The notes under the pieces: generated by a model
Databases searched by the model: none
Told to the model about the DNA's origin: nothing
What the model saw: only the letters and a program-made list of their open reading frames with translations
NCBI RefSeq assembly: GCF_937898475.1
Contig: NZ_CALEJS010000016.1
Location: 682,001 to 746,000 of the forward strand
Source of the DNA: an uncultured Chitinophaga sp.
GTDB lineage: Bacteria > Bacteroidota > Bacteroidia > Chitinophagales > Chitinophagaceae
Length of the DNA stretch: 64,000 nt
Direction: 5' to 3'
Program-made: the position numbers and the translations under genes
In this document: positions 35,265 to 43,525 of the stretch, one piece after another
Numbering within the stretch: position 1 is the first letter of the stretch
Layout: the number at the start of each line of letters is the position of its first letter

Positions 35265-35293
35265 AAGAGCCGCATCAGCCAGGTGCGGCTCTT
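35265..35293 (+). terminator. Hairpin after the NlpE-like gene
   Basis: Perfect 10-bp stem AAGAGCCGCA/TGCGGCTCTT with a 9-nt loop, 40 nt after the stop codon. It is followed by AATATTTATT, not a clean T-run, so termination strength is uncertain. Confidence 0.55.
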
Positions 35294-35394
35294 AATATTT
35301 ATTGCCTCGATGGTTTAGGGCCATTCCATGCATCAACCATCCCTGTATCTTATTAAGTTCTTGATATTCCGTATCTTATAAGAAAGGAATGAAC

Positions 35395-35438
35395 AAGGGA
35401 TGAATAAGGGATTAATAAGGGAATATAAAGGAGACATC
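35395..35438. repeat. 11-bp tandem AAGGG repeat upstream of purN
   Basis: Four units in register: AAGGGATGAAT, AAGGGATTAAT, AAGGGAATATA, AAGGAGACATC. The period equals about one helical turn, which could give a phased purine track. Confidence 0.6.
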
Positions 35439-35552
35439 TCCCATCAAACATAAGACTGGCATAGGTTTCCACCCTGTTCGGTGGAAGACCTCATTAGGAG
35501 CCGCTATGGAAGGGATGAGGAGGGCGCCCGAGGAAAAGCCGGGTTTAACCGC

Positions 35553-35560
35553 TAACTTTG
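35553..35560 (+). promoter_or_regulatory. purN -7 box
   Basis: TAACTTTG fits TAnnTTTG and ends 24 nt before the TTG start codon of purN. Confidence 0.5.
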
Positions 35561-35584
35561 CGCTGGAAAAAATAATATTGAGCC

Positions 35585-36148
35585 TTGAAAAATATCGCCA
35601 TCTTTGCCTCAGGCGCCGGAAGTAACGCACAGAAGATCATCGACCACTTTAAACAATCCGCAATAGCCAGGGTAACGCTCATCGTTTGTAACAAACCCGG
35701 TGCCGGCGTTTTACAGATAGCAGAAAAAGAGGGCATTGAGGCCATCCTGATAGATAAGGAACAATTTTTTCATTCGGACAGGTATGTACAGGAGCTGCAA
35801 CAGCGGCAGATAGACCTGGTTGTACTGGCCGGGTTCTTATGGAAGGTACCTGCCAACCTGGTACAGGCATTTTCCAACCGTATCATCAATATTCATCCCG
35901 CTCTCTTACCCAGATACGGGGGCAAAGGTATGTACGGGCATTTTGTGCACGAGGCAGTGATCAATGCGAAAGATGCGGAAAGCGGTATCACCATCCACTA
36001 TGTCAACGAAAAATACGATGATGGCGCCACCATATTGCAGGAACGATGCGTAGTATTACCGGACGATACGCCAGCCTCTCTGGCAGCAAAGATACAGGTG
36101 CTGGAGCATACCTGGTACCCGGTAATTGTGGAACGATTATTGTCTTAA
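35585..36148 (+). CDS. purN: Phosphoribosylglycinamide formyltransferase (TTG start)
   Basis: A 187-residue cytosolic GAR transformylase, the third step of purine synthesis, using 10-formyl-tetrahydrofolate. N-terminal MKNIAIFASGAGSNAQKIID is the phosphate loop. NIHPALLPRYGGKGMYG carries the catalytic Asn-His, and SGITIHYVNEKYDDGATI the catalytic Asp. The frame begins with TTG; no ATG or GTG is available between the -7 box and the conserved N-terminus, so TTG is almost certainly the start. The 54-nt gap to the next gene suggests possible cotranscription. Confidence 0.95.
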   Translation: MKNIAIFASGAGSNAQKIIDHFKQSAIARVTLIVCNKPGAGVLQIAEKEGIEAILIDKEQFFHSDRYVQELQQRQIDLVVLAGFLWKVPANLVQAFSNRIINIHPALLPRYGGKGMYGHFVHEAVINAKDAESGITIHYVNEKYDDGATILQERCVVLPDDTPASLAAKIQVLEHTWYPVIVERLLS

Positions 36149-36201
36149 AAATGGGCCGCAGCCGGCTGCTCTCATCCGTCAATTTTGTCCTCATGTTTGC
36201 T

Positions 36202-36870
36202 ATGAAGAGAACTATACTTGCATTATTGACCGCATGTGGTTTCTGCCTGCATGCCCAGGCGCAAAGCAAGCCAGCCAATACTTTCAGCAACAGCACCTAT
36301 ATAAAGGTAAACCCCACCACCCTGATCAACGAACTGGATATCTACGTTGAACAGGAGCTTACAGAAAAGCTAAGCCTGGAAATAGGCATTATAGGCATTT
36401 ACACCGATTACCCGGATTATTACCTGGCTAAAAAAATAGATTTCGGACAAAAGAAACCCAACATCAGCACAGAACAGTTTGTGGAAGGCCGCGGACTTGG
36501 TTTCAGGGCGGGATTGCGCTGGTATCTCTTTTCCATCTATGAAGGCGCGCTGCGGGCGGGCGGTACTTATTTTGAACCGATCCTGTTCTACAAAAAAGTG
36601 TTCTACCCCAATGAAGATATGGAGATCAATGGCGATAAATACACCAGGTCTGCCAGTAAGAATGTGTATGGCTTACAAATGCTGCTGGGGCGCCAGTTCA
36701 CCAAAGGCAAGATCATATTTGACCCCTATATAGGGCTGGGTATCCGCAGCAAAATATACCACTACAATAACTTCTTTGACACTAACGGCCAGGTGCAAAC
36801 TGATAACAGCCGCCTGGTGAGCGTACTGCCCAGTATACACATGGGAGTTAAGCTGGGACTGAAAATGTAA
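36202..36870 (+). CDS. Small outer membrane beta-barrel protein, function unknown
   Basis: A 222-residue protein with a signal peptide (MKRTILALLTACGFCLHAQAQ) and repeated amphipathic strands ending in a typical barrel terminus (HMGVKLGLKM). Text such as KLSLEIGIIGIYTDYPDYYL and LQMLLGRQFTKGKIIFDPYIGLGIRSK resembles DUF3575-like barrels, but I cannot assign a family with confidence. An upstream ATG (36193) is an alternative start. It is convergent with the TonB receptor gene, 9 bp away. Confidence 0.65.
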   Translation: MKRTILALLTACGFCLHAQAQSKPANTFSNSTYIKVNPTTLINELDIYVEQELTEKLSLEIGIIGIYTDYPDYYLAKKIDFGQKKPNISTEQFVEGRGLGFRAGLRWYLFSIYEGALRAGGTYFEPILFYKKVFYPNEDMEINGDKYTRSASKNVYGLQMLLGRQFTKGKIIFDPYIGLGIRSKIYHYNNFFDTNGQVQTDNSRLVSVLPSIHMGVKLGLKM

Positions 36871-36879
36871 GTTTGTCTA

Positions 36880-39156
36880 TTAATCCGTTACTGTCCAGCG
36901 TATGCCCAGGAAACCACGAATGCCCTGGTTAGACGCGTATACGTAGTTGGTGTCAAAGGTCAGCGCGTAGGGATTATCGGCCGTAGGCAGCACTCTTCCC
37001 TCCGCATCATACACCACCTGTTTGTCAAAGGGGTCAAAGGGGCGGGCGATAGCGTCTCTGCGGGGCCTGAAGTTCAGCAGGTTCTTTACTCCTCCATACA
37101 CTTCCCAGCCACGGGGAAACTTTTTGGTAAGCTGTATATTCTGCAGGCTCCATACCGGAGAATTGGCCGGACGCGGGTCCAGCTTGTTCTGCAGGGGCAG
37201 CTTCATTGGCCCGTATATATTGCCCGTATAGTCTATTGCCAATCCTACACGGGGAAAACTGTAGGATACCGTCCAGGTGCCGGTGAACTTTTCTGTAAGC
37301 ATAGGCCTTTCGCGCAAAGACTTTCCTCCTTCATCCGTTATCGTATACACATCCATAAATGTTGCGCCGGCAATCACCTTCAGAGGGAAAGAGAAGGCCA
37401 GGTCTGTGTTCAGGCTGAAGCCCCTGGATACCGCATAGCCGTTGAGGTTATTGTACAGGATGCTGTCCTGTCTGGAATAATCCGGGATGATCTTGTTGCT
37501 GAAGCGGGTGTAGAAAGCAGACATGTCCAGTCCCAGGAAAACATTGTTAAGATTGATCTTCTTCACATAGTTCAGGTTCACATTCCAGCTTTTTTCCGGT
37601 TTCAGCTGATCTTCTATCACCACCGTCCGCGCACCTGTCAGCGCTGCGTGGTCTTCTGTAAAGATGGACACCACCCGGTAGCCGGTGCCTACGTTCAGGC
37701 GTACCACATTCTGCTCATCCGGCGCCCATTTATAGGCAAAGCGGGGCGTCAGGATATTGCCGTGAATGGAATTGTAGTCGTAACGCATACCCAGCAGCAG
37801 GGTATGGCGGCTATTCAGTTTGATCTCATCCTGCACGAAAACCCCGGGCAGGTAGGTATGGTTAGCGGTGGGCGTAGCCACGGTGTTATCGTCATAGTAC
37901 GTGTAGCGGAAGGGAAGGCCGGCCAGCAGGTTATGTTTAGCCAGCTGCTTATCCCAGGTGAACTGGCCAAAGGCTATTTTCTGATCTGCCAGGAACCAGT
38001 TGTTTCCGTAGGCGGCATTCTGGTCATGCCAGTTAAAGGAGTACTGGAACATGATCTTTTCCCTAACCGGCAGCTGGTAGGAACCGATCAGCTCCAGGCG
38101 TTTGGTGCGGATGCTCTCCCCGTAGATACTATCTGTTCCGCGCCAGTGCGGGGTCCATTGTGTTTGTCCGCCCCAGCGGTCTTCGTAATAATAGCGGGCC
38201 GCTACAGAAGCGATACGCTGTTCGCGGCGCGGGAAGATCCATTTGTTGAAGACGGAGATCCGATGCTGCAGGGTTACATCTGTAAAGCCGTCGCCGTTGT
38301 TATCTACCGGGTGCTGGTAGTTAAAGTAGTTAACGCCCAGCAGTCCGCGTGCCTTGCCTGTATTGAAACGCAGCCCCAGGTCGGCATTATATTCCTGCCA
38401 GGAGGTACTGAACACATCGGCGGTGAGCAGGGGGGCTGTAGCGGGGTCCCTGGTGATCACGTTGATAAGGCCAGCTACTGCCTCAGAGCCGTATAAGGTA
38501 GAGGCGGGGCCTTTCACAACTTCCACGCGTTCTACCAGGCTGTTGGGAATACCAGACAGGCCGTATACGGTAGAAAGGGCGCTGACAATGGGCATGCCGT
38601 CTATCATCACCATGGTATAGGGCCCTTCCAGTCCGTTAATATGAATATCTCCCGTATTACACACATTACAGTTCAGCTGGGGCCTTACGCCGTTGATGTT
38701 CTGCAAAGCGTCGAAGAGGCTGGGAGTAGGGTTCTTGCGGAAGAACAGGGGCGTGAATACATCCACAGGCACGGGGCTTTCCATTTTAGACACGGGCCGA
38801 AGGGTACCCGTTACCACCACTTCATTGAGGCTGGAGGCGGTGGGCTGCAGGTGAATGTCCAGCCGCAGCGTGTTACCCGTTTTTACCTGTACGGGTTGGG
38901 TGTGCTTTACATAACCTACGGCGCTTACCTGCAGTACATGCCTGCCGCCCGGTACGGCCGGCAGCTCATAATTACCTGCTTCGTCTGTTACGGTGCCTGT
39001 TTTAATATCCGTAAACCCGATGCTGGCAAAAGGTACAGGCTTACCATCCGCCAGTACGGTTCCTTGCAGTTTCCCGCCCGCAGCAGTTTGCGCCTGTACA
39101 CTGCCAGCTGTTAACAAATAAAGGCCCAGTATGTATAGTAGTATATGTTTCGCCAT
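36880..39156 (-). CDS. TonB-dependent receptor with CxxC plug, metal-locus associated
   Basis: A 758-residue outer membrane receptor. Signal to ~residue 22, a carboxypeptidase-regulatory-like domain (~27-110), plug (~115-235) and a 22-strand barrel ending FLGIRWTVTD. The plug contains CNVCNTGDIHINGLEGPY, a Cys pair at the face that meets substrate, and the usual VERVEVVKGPASTLYGSEAV. It belongs to the CirA/BtuB-like branch, not SusC (no SusD partner). Adjacent merC, SCO and fur genes and a DtxR-like operator suggest uptake of a metal or metal chelate. It is downstream of merC on the same strand. Confidence 0.9.
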   Translation of the reverse strand: MAKHILLYILGLYLLTAGSVQAQTAAGGKLQGTVLADGKPVPFASIGFTDIKTGTVTDEAGNYELPAVPGGRHVLQVSAVGYVKHTQPVQVKTGNTLRLDIHLQPTASSLNEVVVTGTLRPVSKMESPVPVDVFTPLFFRKNPTPSLFDALQNINGVRPQLNCNVCNTGDIHINGLEGPYTMVMIDGMPIVSALSTVYGLSGIPNSLVERVEVVKGPASTLYGSEAVAGLINVITRDPATAPLLTADVFSTSWQEYNADLGLRFNTGKARGLLGVNYFNYQHPVDNNGDGFTDVTLQHRISVFNKWIFPRREQRIASVAARYYYEDRWGGQTQWTPHWRGTDSIYGESIRTKRLELIGSYQLPVREKIMFQYSFNWHDQNAAYGNNWFLADQKIAFGQFTWDKQLAKHNLLAGLPFRYTYYDDNTVATPTANHTYLPGVFVQDEIKLNSRHTLLLGMRYDYNSIHGNILTPRFAYKWAPDEQNVVRLNVGTGYRVVSIFTEDHAALTGARTVVIEDQLKPEKSWNVNLNYVKKINLNNVFLGLDMSAFYTRFSNKIIPDYSRQDSILYNNLNGYAVSRGFSLNTDLAFSFPLKVIAGATFMDVYTITDEGGKSLRERPMLTEKFTGTWTVSYSFPRVGLAIDYTGNIYGPMKLPLQNKLDPRPANSPVWSLQNIQLTKKFPRGWEVYGGVKNLLNFRPRRDAIARPFDPFDKQVVYDAEGRVLPTADNPYALTFDTNYVYASNQGIRGFLGIRWTVTD

Positions 39157-39174
39157 CTAAAAAATTTATCATGG

Positions 39175-39230
39175 CAAAAATAAGTTTTGAAACACAGTTA
39201 TTCTAAATTATTATTTAGGCTAGTCTAAAT
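39175..39230 (-). promoter_or_regulatory. TonB receptor promoter and DtxR/IdeR-like operator
   Basis: The -7 box TATTTTTG (39182-39175) precedes the receptor ATG by 18 nt. Upstream, ATTTAGGCTAGTCTAAAT (39213-39230) is an 18-bp palindrome with one imperfect pair and resembles iron boxes of DtxR/IdeR regulators (TTAGGTTAGGCTAACC-type). It lies where the -33 region should be. Confidence 0.55.
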
Positions 39231-39312
39231 TAAAGATTAGAACAATAGCTTTCCGGGCCCCTTATTCAAGTGAAGGATATTATATTTTACAGCGGAAAAA
39301 TGAATGCCATGG

Positions 39313-39720
39313 TCACGGGGCGATACCGTCTTTATTACAGATGCGGCAATGCCTGCACTCCCGCAGGTTCCACACATGGGCAATAATGACCAGGATCGCT
39401 CCGGCGCTTATCAATAGCGCCTCCAGGTTTTCCGGCGCCAGGAAGTGGCCTGTGAGCAGCAACACAAAACCCAGGGCAAACAGCAGGAGGGGTTTGGCTG
39501 TGTGATGATGATAGCGGTAACCCCTGAAAAGAGAGATACAACCCACCAGGAAGGTGCAGCTCAGCAGCGCGTACTCCAGCTTTTCATTGCTGAACATTTC
39601 CAGTCCGAGTAATGGCAATACGGTCATCATTAAGGGTAATACAGCGCAGTGCAGGGCACAGATCAGGGAAGCGCCGATACCCAATACATCCAGGTTCAGT
39701 TTACGCAGGCGGTCTGACAT
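39313..39720 (-). CDS. MerC-domain membrane protein
   Basis: A 135-residue inner membrane protein with four helices (LDVLGIGASLICALHCAVLPLM, then three more) and a C-terminal cytosolic CRHCRIC motif. It matches the MerC domain, named after mercury transporters; in Bacteroidota these small proteins accompany metal-responsive genes, and the true ion is unknown. Cys in helix 1 (CALHC) are the usual metal-passing pair. The start at 39720 (MSDRLRKLNLD) gives the standard length. The promoter and operator are shared with the divergent SCO gene. Confidence 0.82.
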   Translation of the reverse strand: MSDRLRKLNLDVLGIGASLICALHCAVLPLMMTVLPLLGLEMFSNEKLEYALLSCTFLVGCISLFRGYRYHHHTAKPLLLFALGFVLLLTGHFLAPENLEALLISAGAILVIIAHVWNLRECRHCRICNKDGIAP

Positions 39721-39756
39721 ACAATCCGGTTTCGGGTGGTAGTAATATTGAGGAGG

Positions 39757-39824
39757 CAAAGCTAGGGAATTACCTGCAACTAAGTTGCATATTTCTTTTA
39801 CTTGCTAACTAATCAGTACCTTTG
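39757..39824. promoter_or_regulatory. Divergent promoters of merC and SCO-fur around a Fur/Zur-like palindrome
   Basis: Minus -7 box TAGCTTTG (39764-39757) serves merC; plus -7 box TACCTTTG (39817-39824) serves SCO-fur. Between them TGCAACTAAGTTGCA (39775-39789) is a perfect 7-1-7 palindrome placed in the merC -33/spacer region and upstream of the SCO promoter. The Fur-family gene at 40502 is the obvious candidate to bind it. Confidence 0.65.
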
Positions 39825-39847
39825 CTACAGATAAAAAGACTGGCTTT

Positions 39848-40474
39848 ATGTCAAAAAAGACGATTTTTTACGTGTTGTTCTTCGGTTTGCTGAGCGTGGC
39901 CTTTCTGGGGTACGCCGGCTGGGTGATAAAAGGAGAAACGGGTACTTTCTTCGGTAAGGAAAAGCTGCCTGTACTGGGAAGTCCCGGGCACATAGTGGGC
40001 GGATTCTCTTTTGTGAACCAGGAGGGGAAGACCATCACCAGCAACGACGTGAAAGGCAAGATCTATGTGGCAGAGTACTTTTTTACTACCTGCACTGGTA
40101 TATGCCCCAAAATGAACAAGAATATGGAAAAGGTATATGCCAGGTATAAGGACCAACCTGATTTCCGCATTCTTTCCCATACGGTAGACCCGGATCATGA
40201 CAGTGTACCTGTGCTGAAAGCCTATGCTGAAAAGCATGGCGCCGATGCGCGGAACTGGTGGTTCATGACAGGCACCAAAAAAGAGCTGTACAAACTTGCC
40301 AGGCAGGGATACATGCTGGACGACGGCACTTACACCGGCGAGGAGGACTTTGTGCATACGCAGTGGTTTGCACTGGTAGACGGGGAAGGCCGTGTAAGGG
40401 GGCTGTATGAAGGCACCAAGGTATCAGACGTAGATAAAATGATCAATGACATAGACCGGTTGTTGAATGAATAG
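39848..40474 (+). CDS. SCO family protein of the metal locus
   Basis: A 208-residue thioredoxin-fold protein with an N-terminal membrane anchor (FYVLFFGLLSVAFLGYAGWVI). The copper ligands are present: CTGIC (FFTTCTGICPKMNKNM) and His in EDFVHTQWFALVD. It differs clearly from the oxidase-cluster SCO and lies with fur, merC and a TonB receptor rather than oxidase genes. A role in copper handling or thiol repair under metal limitation is more likely than routine CuA loading. It leads a two-gene unit with fur (27-nt gap). Confidence 0.9.
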   Translation: MSKKTIFYVLFFGLLSVAFLGYAGWVIKGETGTFFGKEKLPVLGSPGHIVGGFSFVNQEGKTITSNDVKGKIYVAEYFFTTCTGICPKMNKNMEKVYARYKDQPDFRILSHTVDPDHDSVPVLKAYAEKHGADARNWWFMTGTKKELYKLARQGYMLDDGTYTGEEDFVHTQWFALVDGEGRVRGLYEGTKVSDVDKMINDIDRLLNE

Positions 40475-40501
40475 CTTTAATGTGCTGTCAATTTTCTGAT
40501 C

Positions 40502-40930
40502 ATGGTTAAGAACAACAGAGAACAGATCCATCATTTATTGCGGAACAGTCACCTGAGCGTTACTGAAACCCGTGTGAAAATACTGGAGCTCTTCATGAAG
40601 AGCAACGGAGCCCTGGAACACAGCGATTTTGAAAAGAAACTGGGACAATCTTTTGACAGGGTGACCATCTATCGTACCCTGCAGGCGTTCCTGGATAAGG
40701 GCATCATCCACAAAATTCCTACTACAGATACTTCCGTAAGATATGCCTTGTGCAAGTCGGAATGTTCAGAACATGATCATCACGATCATCACGTGCATTT
40801 TAAATGCGAGGAGTGCGGCACTACCCTTTGCCTGGAAGAGACAGATGTACCCAGCATACAATTACCCAAAGGCTATGCTGTACATAATGTGGAGGTGGTG
40901 GTAAGTGGTGTTTGCAAACAATGTAAATAA
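40502..40930 (+). CDS. Fur-family metal-responsive repressor
   Basis: A 142-residue repressor. The winged helix (~12-85) has SVTETRVKILELFMKSNGALEHSDFEKKL and the recognition helix in DRVTIYRTLQAFLDKGIIHK. The His-rich hinge SEHDHHDHHVHFKCEECG and the closing VCKQCK supply the sensory His and the structural Cys4 zinc site. Sequence alone does not separate Fur from Zur; the neighbours (merC, TonB receptor, SCO) and the palindrome at 39775 suggest a zinc or iron regulon with autoregulation. The gene ends at the start of an octamer repeat array. Confidence 0.92.
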   Translation: MVKNNREQIHHLLRNSHLSVTETRVKILELFMKSNGALEHSDFEKKLGQSFDRVTIYRTLQAFLDKGIIHKIPTTDTSVRYALCKSECSEHDHHDHHVHFKCEECGTTLCLEETDVPSIQLPKGYAVHNVEVVVSGVCKQCK

Positions 40931-40932
40931 CG

Positions 40933-41014
40933 TTTGAAAGCTTGAGGGTTTGAAAGTTTGAAGGGTGCTTACGAAGCTTGCCCCATTATACTTTCAAACC
41001 CTCAAACTTTTAAC
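40933..41014. repeat. Octamer-phased fold-back repeat (TTTGAAnG type)
   Basis: Left arm: TTTGAAAG, CTTGAGGG, TTTGAAAG, TTTGAAGG. Right arm: CTTTCAAA, CCCTCAAA, CTTTTAAC. Positions 40937-40956 pair with 40991-41010, 19 of 20 bases. It fills the whole gap between the convergent stop codons of the Fur gene and the oligoendopeptidase. Confidence 0.8.
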
Positions 41015-42735
41015 TATCCTATTGCGTCCATTTCTTTTTTAACGAAGTCTGCCAGATCCTTCACATAGGCAGGTGAAAAATCAAAACGGATACCTGCTGC
41101 TTTGTATAATTCGGGTAGCGTTTTGGTGGCGCCGAGGCTGAGCGCTTTCACGTAATTATCCAGGGCTGCCTGTTTGTTCTCCTTATACTGTTTCCACATA
41201 GCGATAGCCCCTAACTGCGCAATACCATACTCAATATAATAGAAGGGCACTTCAAATAGGTGCAGCTGCCGTTGCCAACCCATGGCGCGGTAGGTTTCCA
41301 GGCCACTCCAGTTCACTACTTCAGGAGAGAACTCGTCCAGTATGCTTACCCAGGCGGCGGTACGCTCTTCCACGGTATGCTGTGGGTGTTCATATACCCA
41401 GTGCTGGAACTTATCGATGGTAGCGATCCATGGGAATATGGTGATGGCGCGCTCCAGCTGCTGGCGTTTTGCGCGTTGCAGCTCTTCCGGGTTGCTGAAG
41501 AAGATGTCCCAGTGATCCATGGTGAAAAGCTCCATACTCATGCTGGCCACTTCTGCAATTTCCATGGGGTACTCTTTAAAGGCGCTCAGTGGAAGCGCGT
41601 GGCTCAGGAAGGAGTGTACTGCGTGACCGCCTTCATGCACCATGGTGGTAAGATCTTTCATCTGGCCGGCGGCATTCATGAAGATGAAAGGCACACCGGT
41701 TTCTGCCAGCGGGCAGTTGTAGCCGCCGGGGGCTTTGCCTTTGCGGCTTTCCAGGTCAAGACGGCCCATCTGCTGCATTACACGGAGGCAGTTACCGAAG
41801 AAGGGTCCCAGCTGGTCAAAGCAACCAATCGCTTTATTGATCAGTTCTTCGCCGGTGTGGAAGGGCTCCAGCGGTTTAACACCCGCCGGTTCGGCTTCTG
41901 TATCCCAGGGCCGCAGGGTGTCCAGCTGTAATTTAGCCTGCTGTTTTTCAAGAATGTTCTTTACCAGGGGCAGTATATTTTCTTTTACTGCCGCATGGAA
42001 CTGGAAGCAATCTTCTTTTGTATAATCAAACCTGCCCAGGTCTTCAAACTTATAATCGCGGTAGTTGCTGAAGCCTGCGTTGAGGGCTACCTGGTGGCGT
42101 TTGGCAACCAGAGAGCTGTACAGCTCATCCAGCGTTTCACGGTCCTGCAGGCGGCGCTCATAGGTTTTGCGGAACACTTCTTCGCGCAGGGCGCGGTCGC
42201 TGTTTTCCAGGAATTTGGCGGCCTGCTGCAGGGTATATTCCTGACCGTTTACTTCGATGGTCATCTTACCGTTCACCACGCCGAACTGCTGGGCCATTAC
42301 GCTCAGTTCTGCCTGCAGGGGAACGTTCTCCTCGCGGAACAGCTTTACCTGTTTATCTACATTGCGGAGGTAGGTGGCAAACTCAGGGCCCAGTTCTTTG
42401 GTAAAGGGGCTGTCCAGCAGTTTACGGTTCAGCGCATCTGCATAAGGTTGCAGTTTGGGCTGTATTTCCATGAAGAAATAAGTAAATGATTCTTCCAGCT
42501 CTTTGCTGGTGGTGTCGCAGGTCATCCGGATCTGTCGCCAGCAGGCGTCTTCACTCACTACCGCTTCCAGCTCGCTTACATCTTTCAGCCATTGCTCCAG
42601 TTCGCCGGTGTTATTGATGGGGCGTTCTTTGAGGGCTTCGTAATAAGGCTGCAACGCTTCCCAGGTGCTAACGGTAAAGTTTTCCGGGAGGAATTTGCGC
42701 GGCAGCTTTTCAATATTTGCGTTTAATGTGTTCAT
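41014..42735 (-). CDS. M3 family oligoendopeptidase
   Basis: A 573-residue cytosolic zinc metallopeptidase of the M3 (PepF/thimet) family. The zinc site is H-E-G-G-H in TTMVHEGGHAVHSFLSH (~residues 361-377), with the downstream Glu in EIAEVASMSMELF. The N-terminal helical oligopeptide-cage domain (~30-200) and the final AAGIRFDFSPAYVKDLADFV are complete. It degrades short peptides. It is monocistronic, between an octamer repeat and the DUF5606 gene. Confidence 0.95.
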   Translation of the reverse strand: MNTLNANIEKLPRKFLPENFTVSTWEALQPYYEALKERPINNTGELEQWLKDVSELEAVVSEDACWRQIRMTCDTTSKELEESFTYFFMEIQPKLQPYADALNRKLLDSPFTKELGPEFATYLRNVDKQVKLFREENVPLQAELSVMAQQFGVVNGKMTIEVNGQEYTLQQAAKFLENSDRALREEVFRKTYERRLQDRETLDELYSSLVAKRHQVALNAGFSNYRDYKFEDLGRFDYTKEDCFQFHAAVKENILPLVKNILEKQQAKLQLDTLRPWDTEAEPAGVKPLEPFHTGEELINKAIGCFDQLGPFFGNCLRVMQQMGRLDLESRKGKAPGGYNCPLAETGVPFIFMNAAGQMKDLTTMVHEGGHAVHSFLSHALPLSAFKEYPMEIAEVASMSMELFTMDHWDIFFSNPEELQRAKRQQLERAITIFPWIATIDKFQHWVYEHPQHTVEERTAAWVSILDEFSPEVVNWSGLETYRAMGWQRQLHLFEVPFYYIEYGIAQLGAIAMWKQYKENKQAALDNYVKALSLGATKTLPELYKAAGIRFDFSPAYVKDLADFVKKEMDAIG

Positions 42736-42824
42736 CTTACTAAAATAGCAAATTCCGGGCTTTGCCCGGAATCTGGTATGTTAAAGTTGTAAGTTTCAGT
42801 TGTTTTTCAACAGGCAGCCAGCAC

Positions 42825-43502
42825 TTATTCTTCTGTCTTCTTTTTACGCGTAGTTTTTTTGGGTGCAGCTTCTTCCCCTTCAGCGGCAGGTGTTTCTTCC
42901 TTCTTGGCCTTTGTTGCTTTCTTAGCCGGCTTTTCTTTTTCTGCCGGTGCGTCTGCGGATGCTTCTTTATCCTTGGCAGCAGCTTTAGGCGCTTTGGCTT
43001 TCTTAGCCGGTTTTTCTGCGGCTGCTGCTGCAGGCTGTTCAGGCGCAGCTGCTGCTACGGGTGCTGCTGCTTCAGCGGCTTCACCACCACCGTTCTCTTC
43101 GCCGGCCAGGATCTCGTCAAACTTCAGGAGATCATTGGCTTTGAGGATGGCGTACCATTTCACCATCTTCTTCATATCGCTCACATATACCTTTTCTTCG
43201 TCGAAGTCGGGGTATACGTTTTTGAAATACGCCTTGATAGCATTATTGTCGGCTTTGGCGGGTGCCAGTGGATATTCAGCTTCTTTTTCCTGCATGGCTT
43301 TAAAAACCTCTACCAGGTTTACATTATCTCCGGTGGTAAATACTTCAATACTTTCCAGCGGGGTAAAGTTATGGACGCGGGAGGAAACAAAACGGGTGCT
43401 TTTGTCTTCGAGGGAACGGACAATAGCGCCATCCTGTTTGCTGGCTAATAATTGAAACAAACCGCCTAAACCGGTTACTGCAACAATTTCTCTGTACTGC
43501 AT
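42825..43502 (-). CDS. DUF5606 protein with Lys/Ala/Glu-rich tail
   Basis: A 225-residue protein found mainly in Bacteroidota. The conserved domain covers residues ~1-135: YREIVAVTGLGGLFQLLASK, RVHNFTPLESIEVFTT, YPDFDEEKVYVSDMKKMVKWY. The remaining ~90 residues are a low-complexity Ala/Lys/Glu/Pro tail ending KKTTRKKKTEE, histone-H1-like in composition and likely disordered. Function is unknown; a nucleic-acid-binding role is an inference from the tail. The start is the ATG at 43502; the TTG two codons earlier is less likely. A -7 box (TATATTTG, 43533-43526) lies upstream. Confidence 0.85.
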   Translation of the reverse strand: MQYREIVAVTGLGGLFQLLASKQDGAIVRSLEDKSTRFVSSRVHNFTPLESIEVFTTGDNVNLVEVFKAMQEKEAEYPLAPAKADNNAIKAYFKNVYPDFDEEKVYVSDMKKMVKWYAILKANDLLKFDEILAGEENGGGEAAEAAAPVAAAAPEQPAAAAAEKPAKKAKAPKAAAKDKEASADAPAEKEKPAKKATKAKKEETPAAEGEEAAPKKTTRKKKTEE

Positions 43503-43525
43503 GTTCAAATTTTTAGTAGGGAGCG

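Larger units (their letters stand above)
35226..35584. other. Region upstream of purN with phased repeats
   Basis: A 359-bp gene-free stretch: hairpin 35265-35293, direct repeats of TATCTTAT (about 35346 and 35372), an 11-bp tandem repeat (35395-35438), a GGAGA-CA-TCTCC dyad (35430-35441), a TTCCACC/GGTGGAA hairpin (about 35467-35486) and the purN promoter. Confidence 0.6.

Noticed and set aside
39848..40474. SCO gene at 39848 as a misplaced member of the oxidase operon
   Set aside because: The oxidase locus has its own SCO; this one shares a promoter region with merC and is followed by fur, so a separate metal role fits better.
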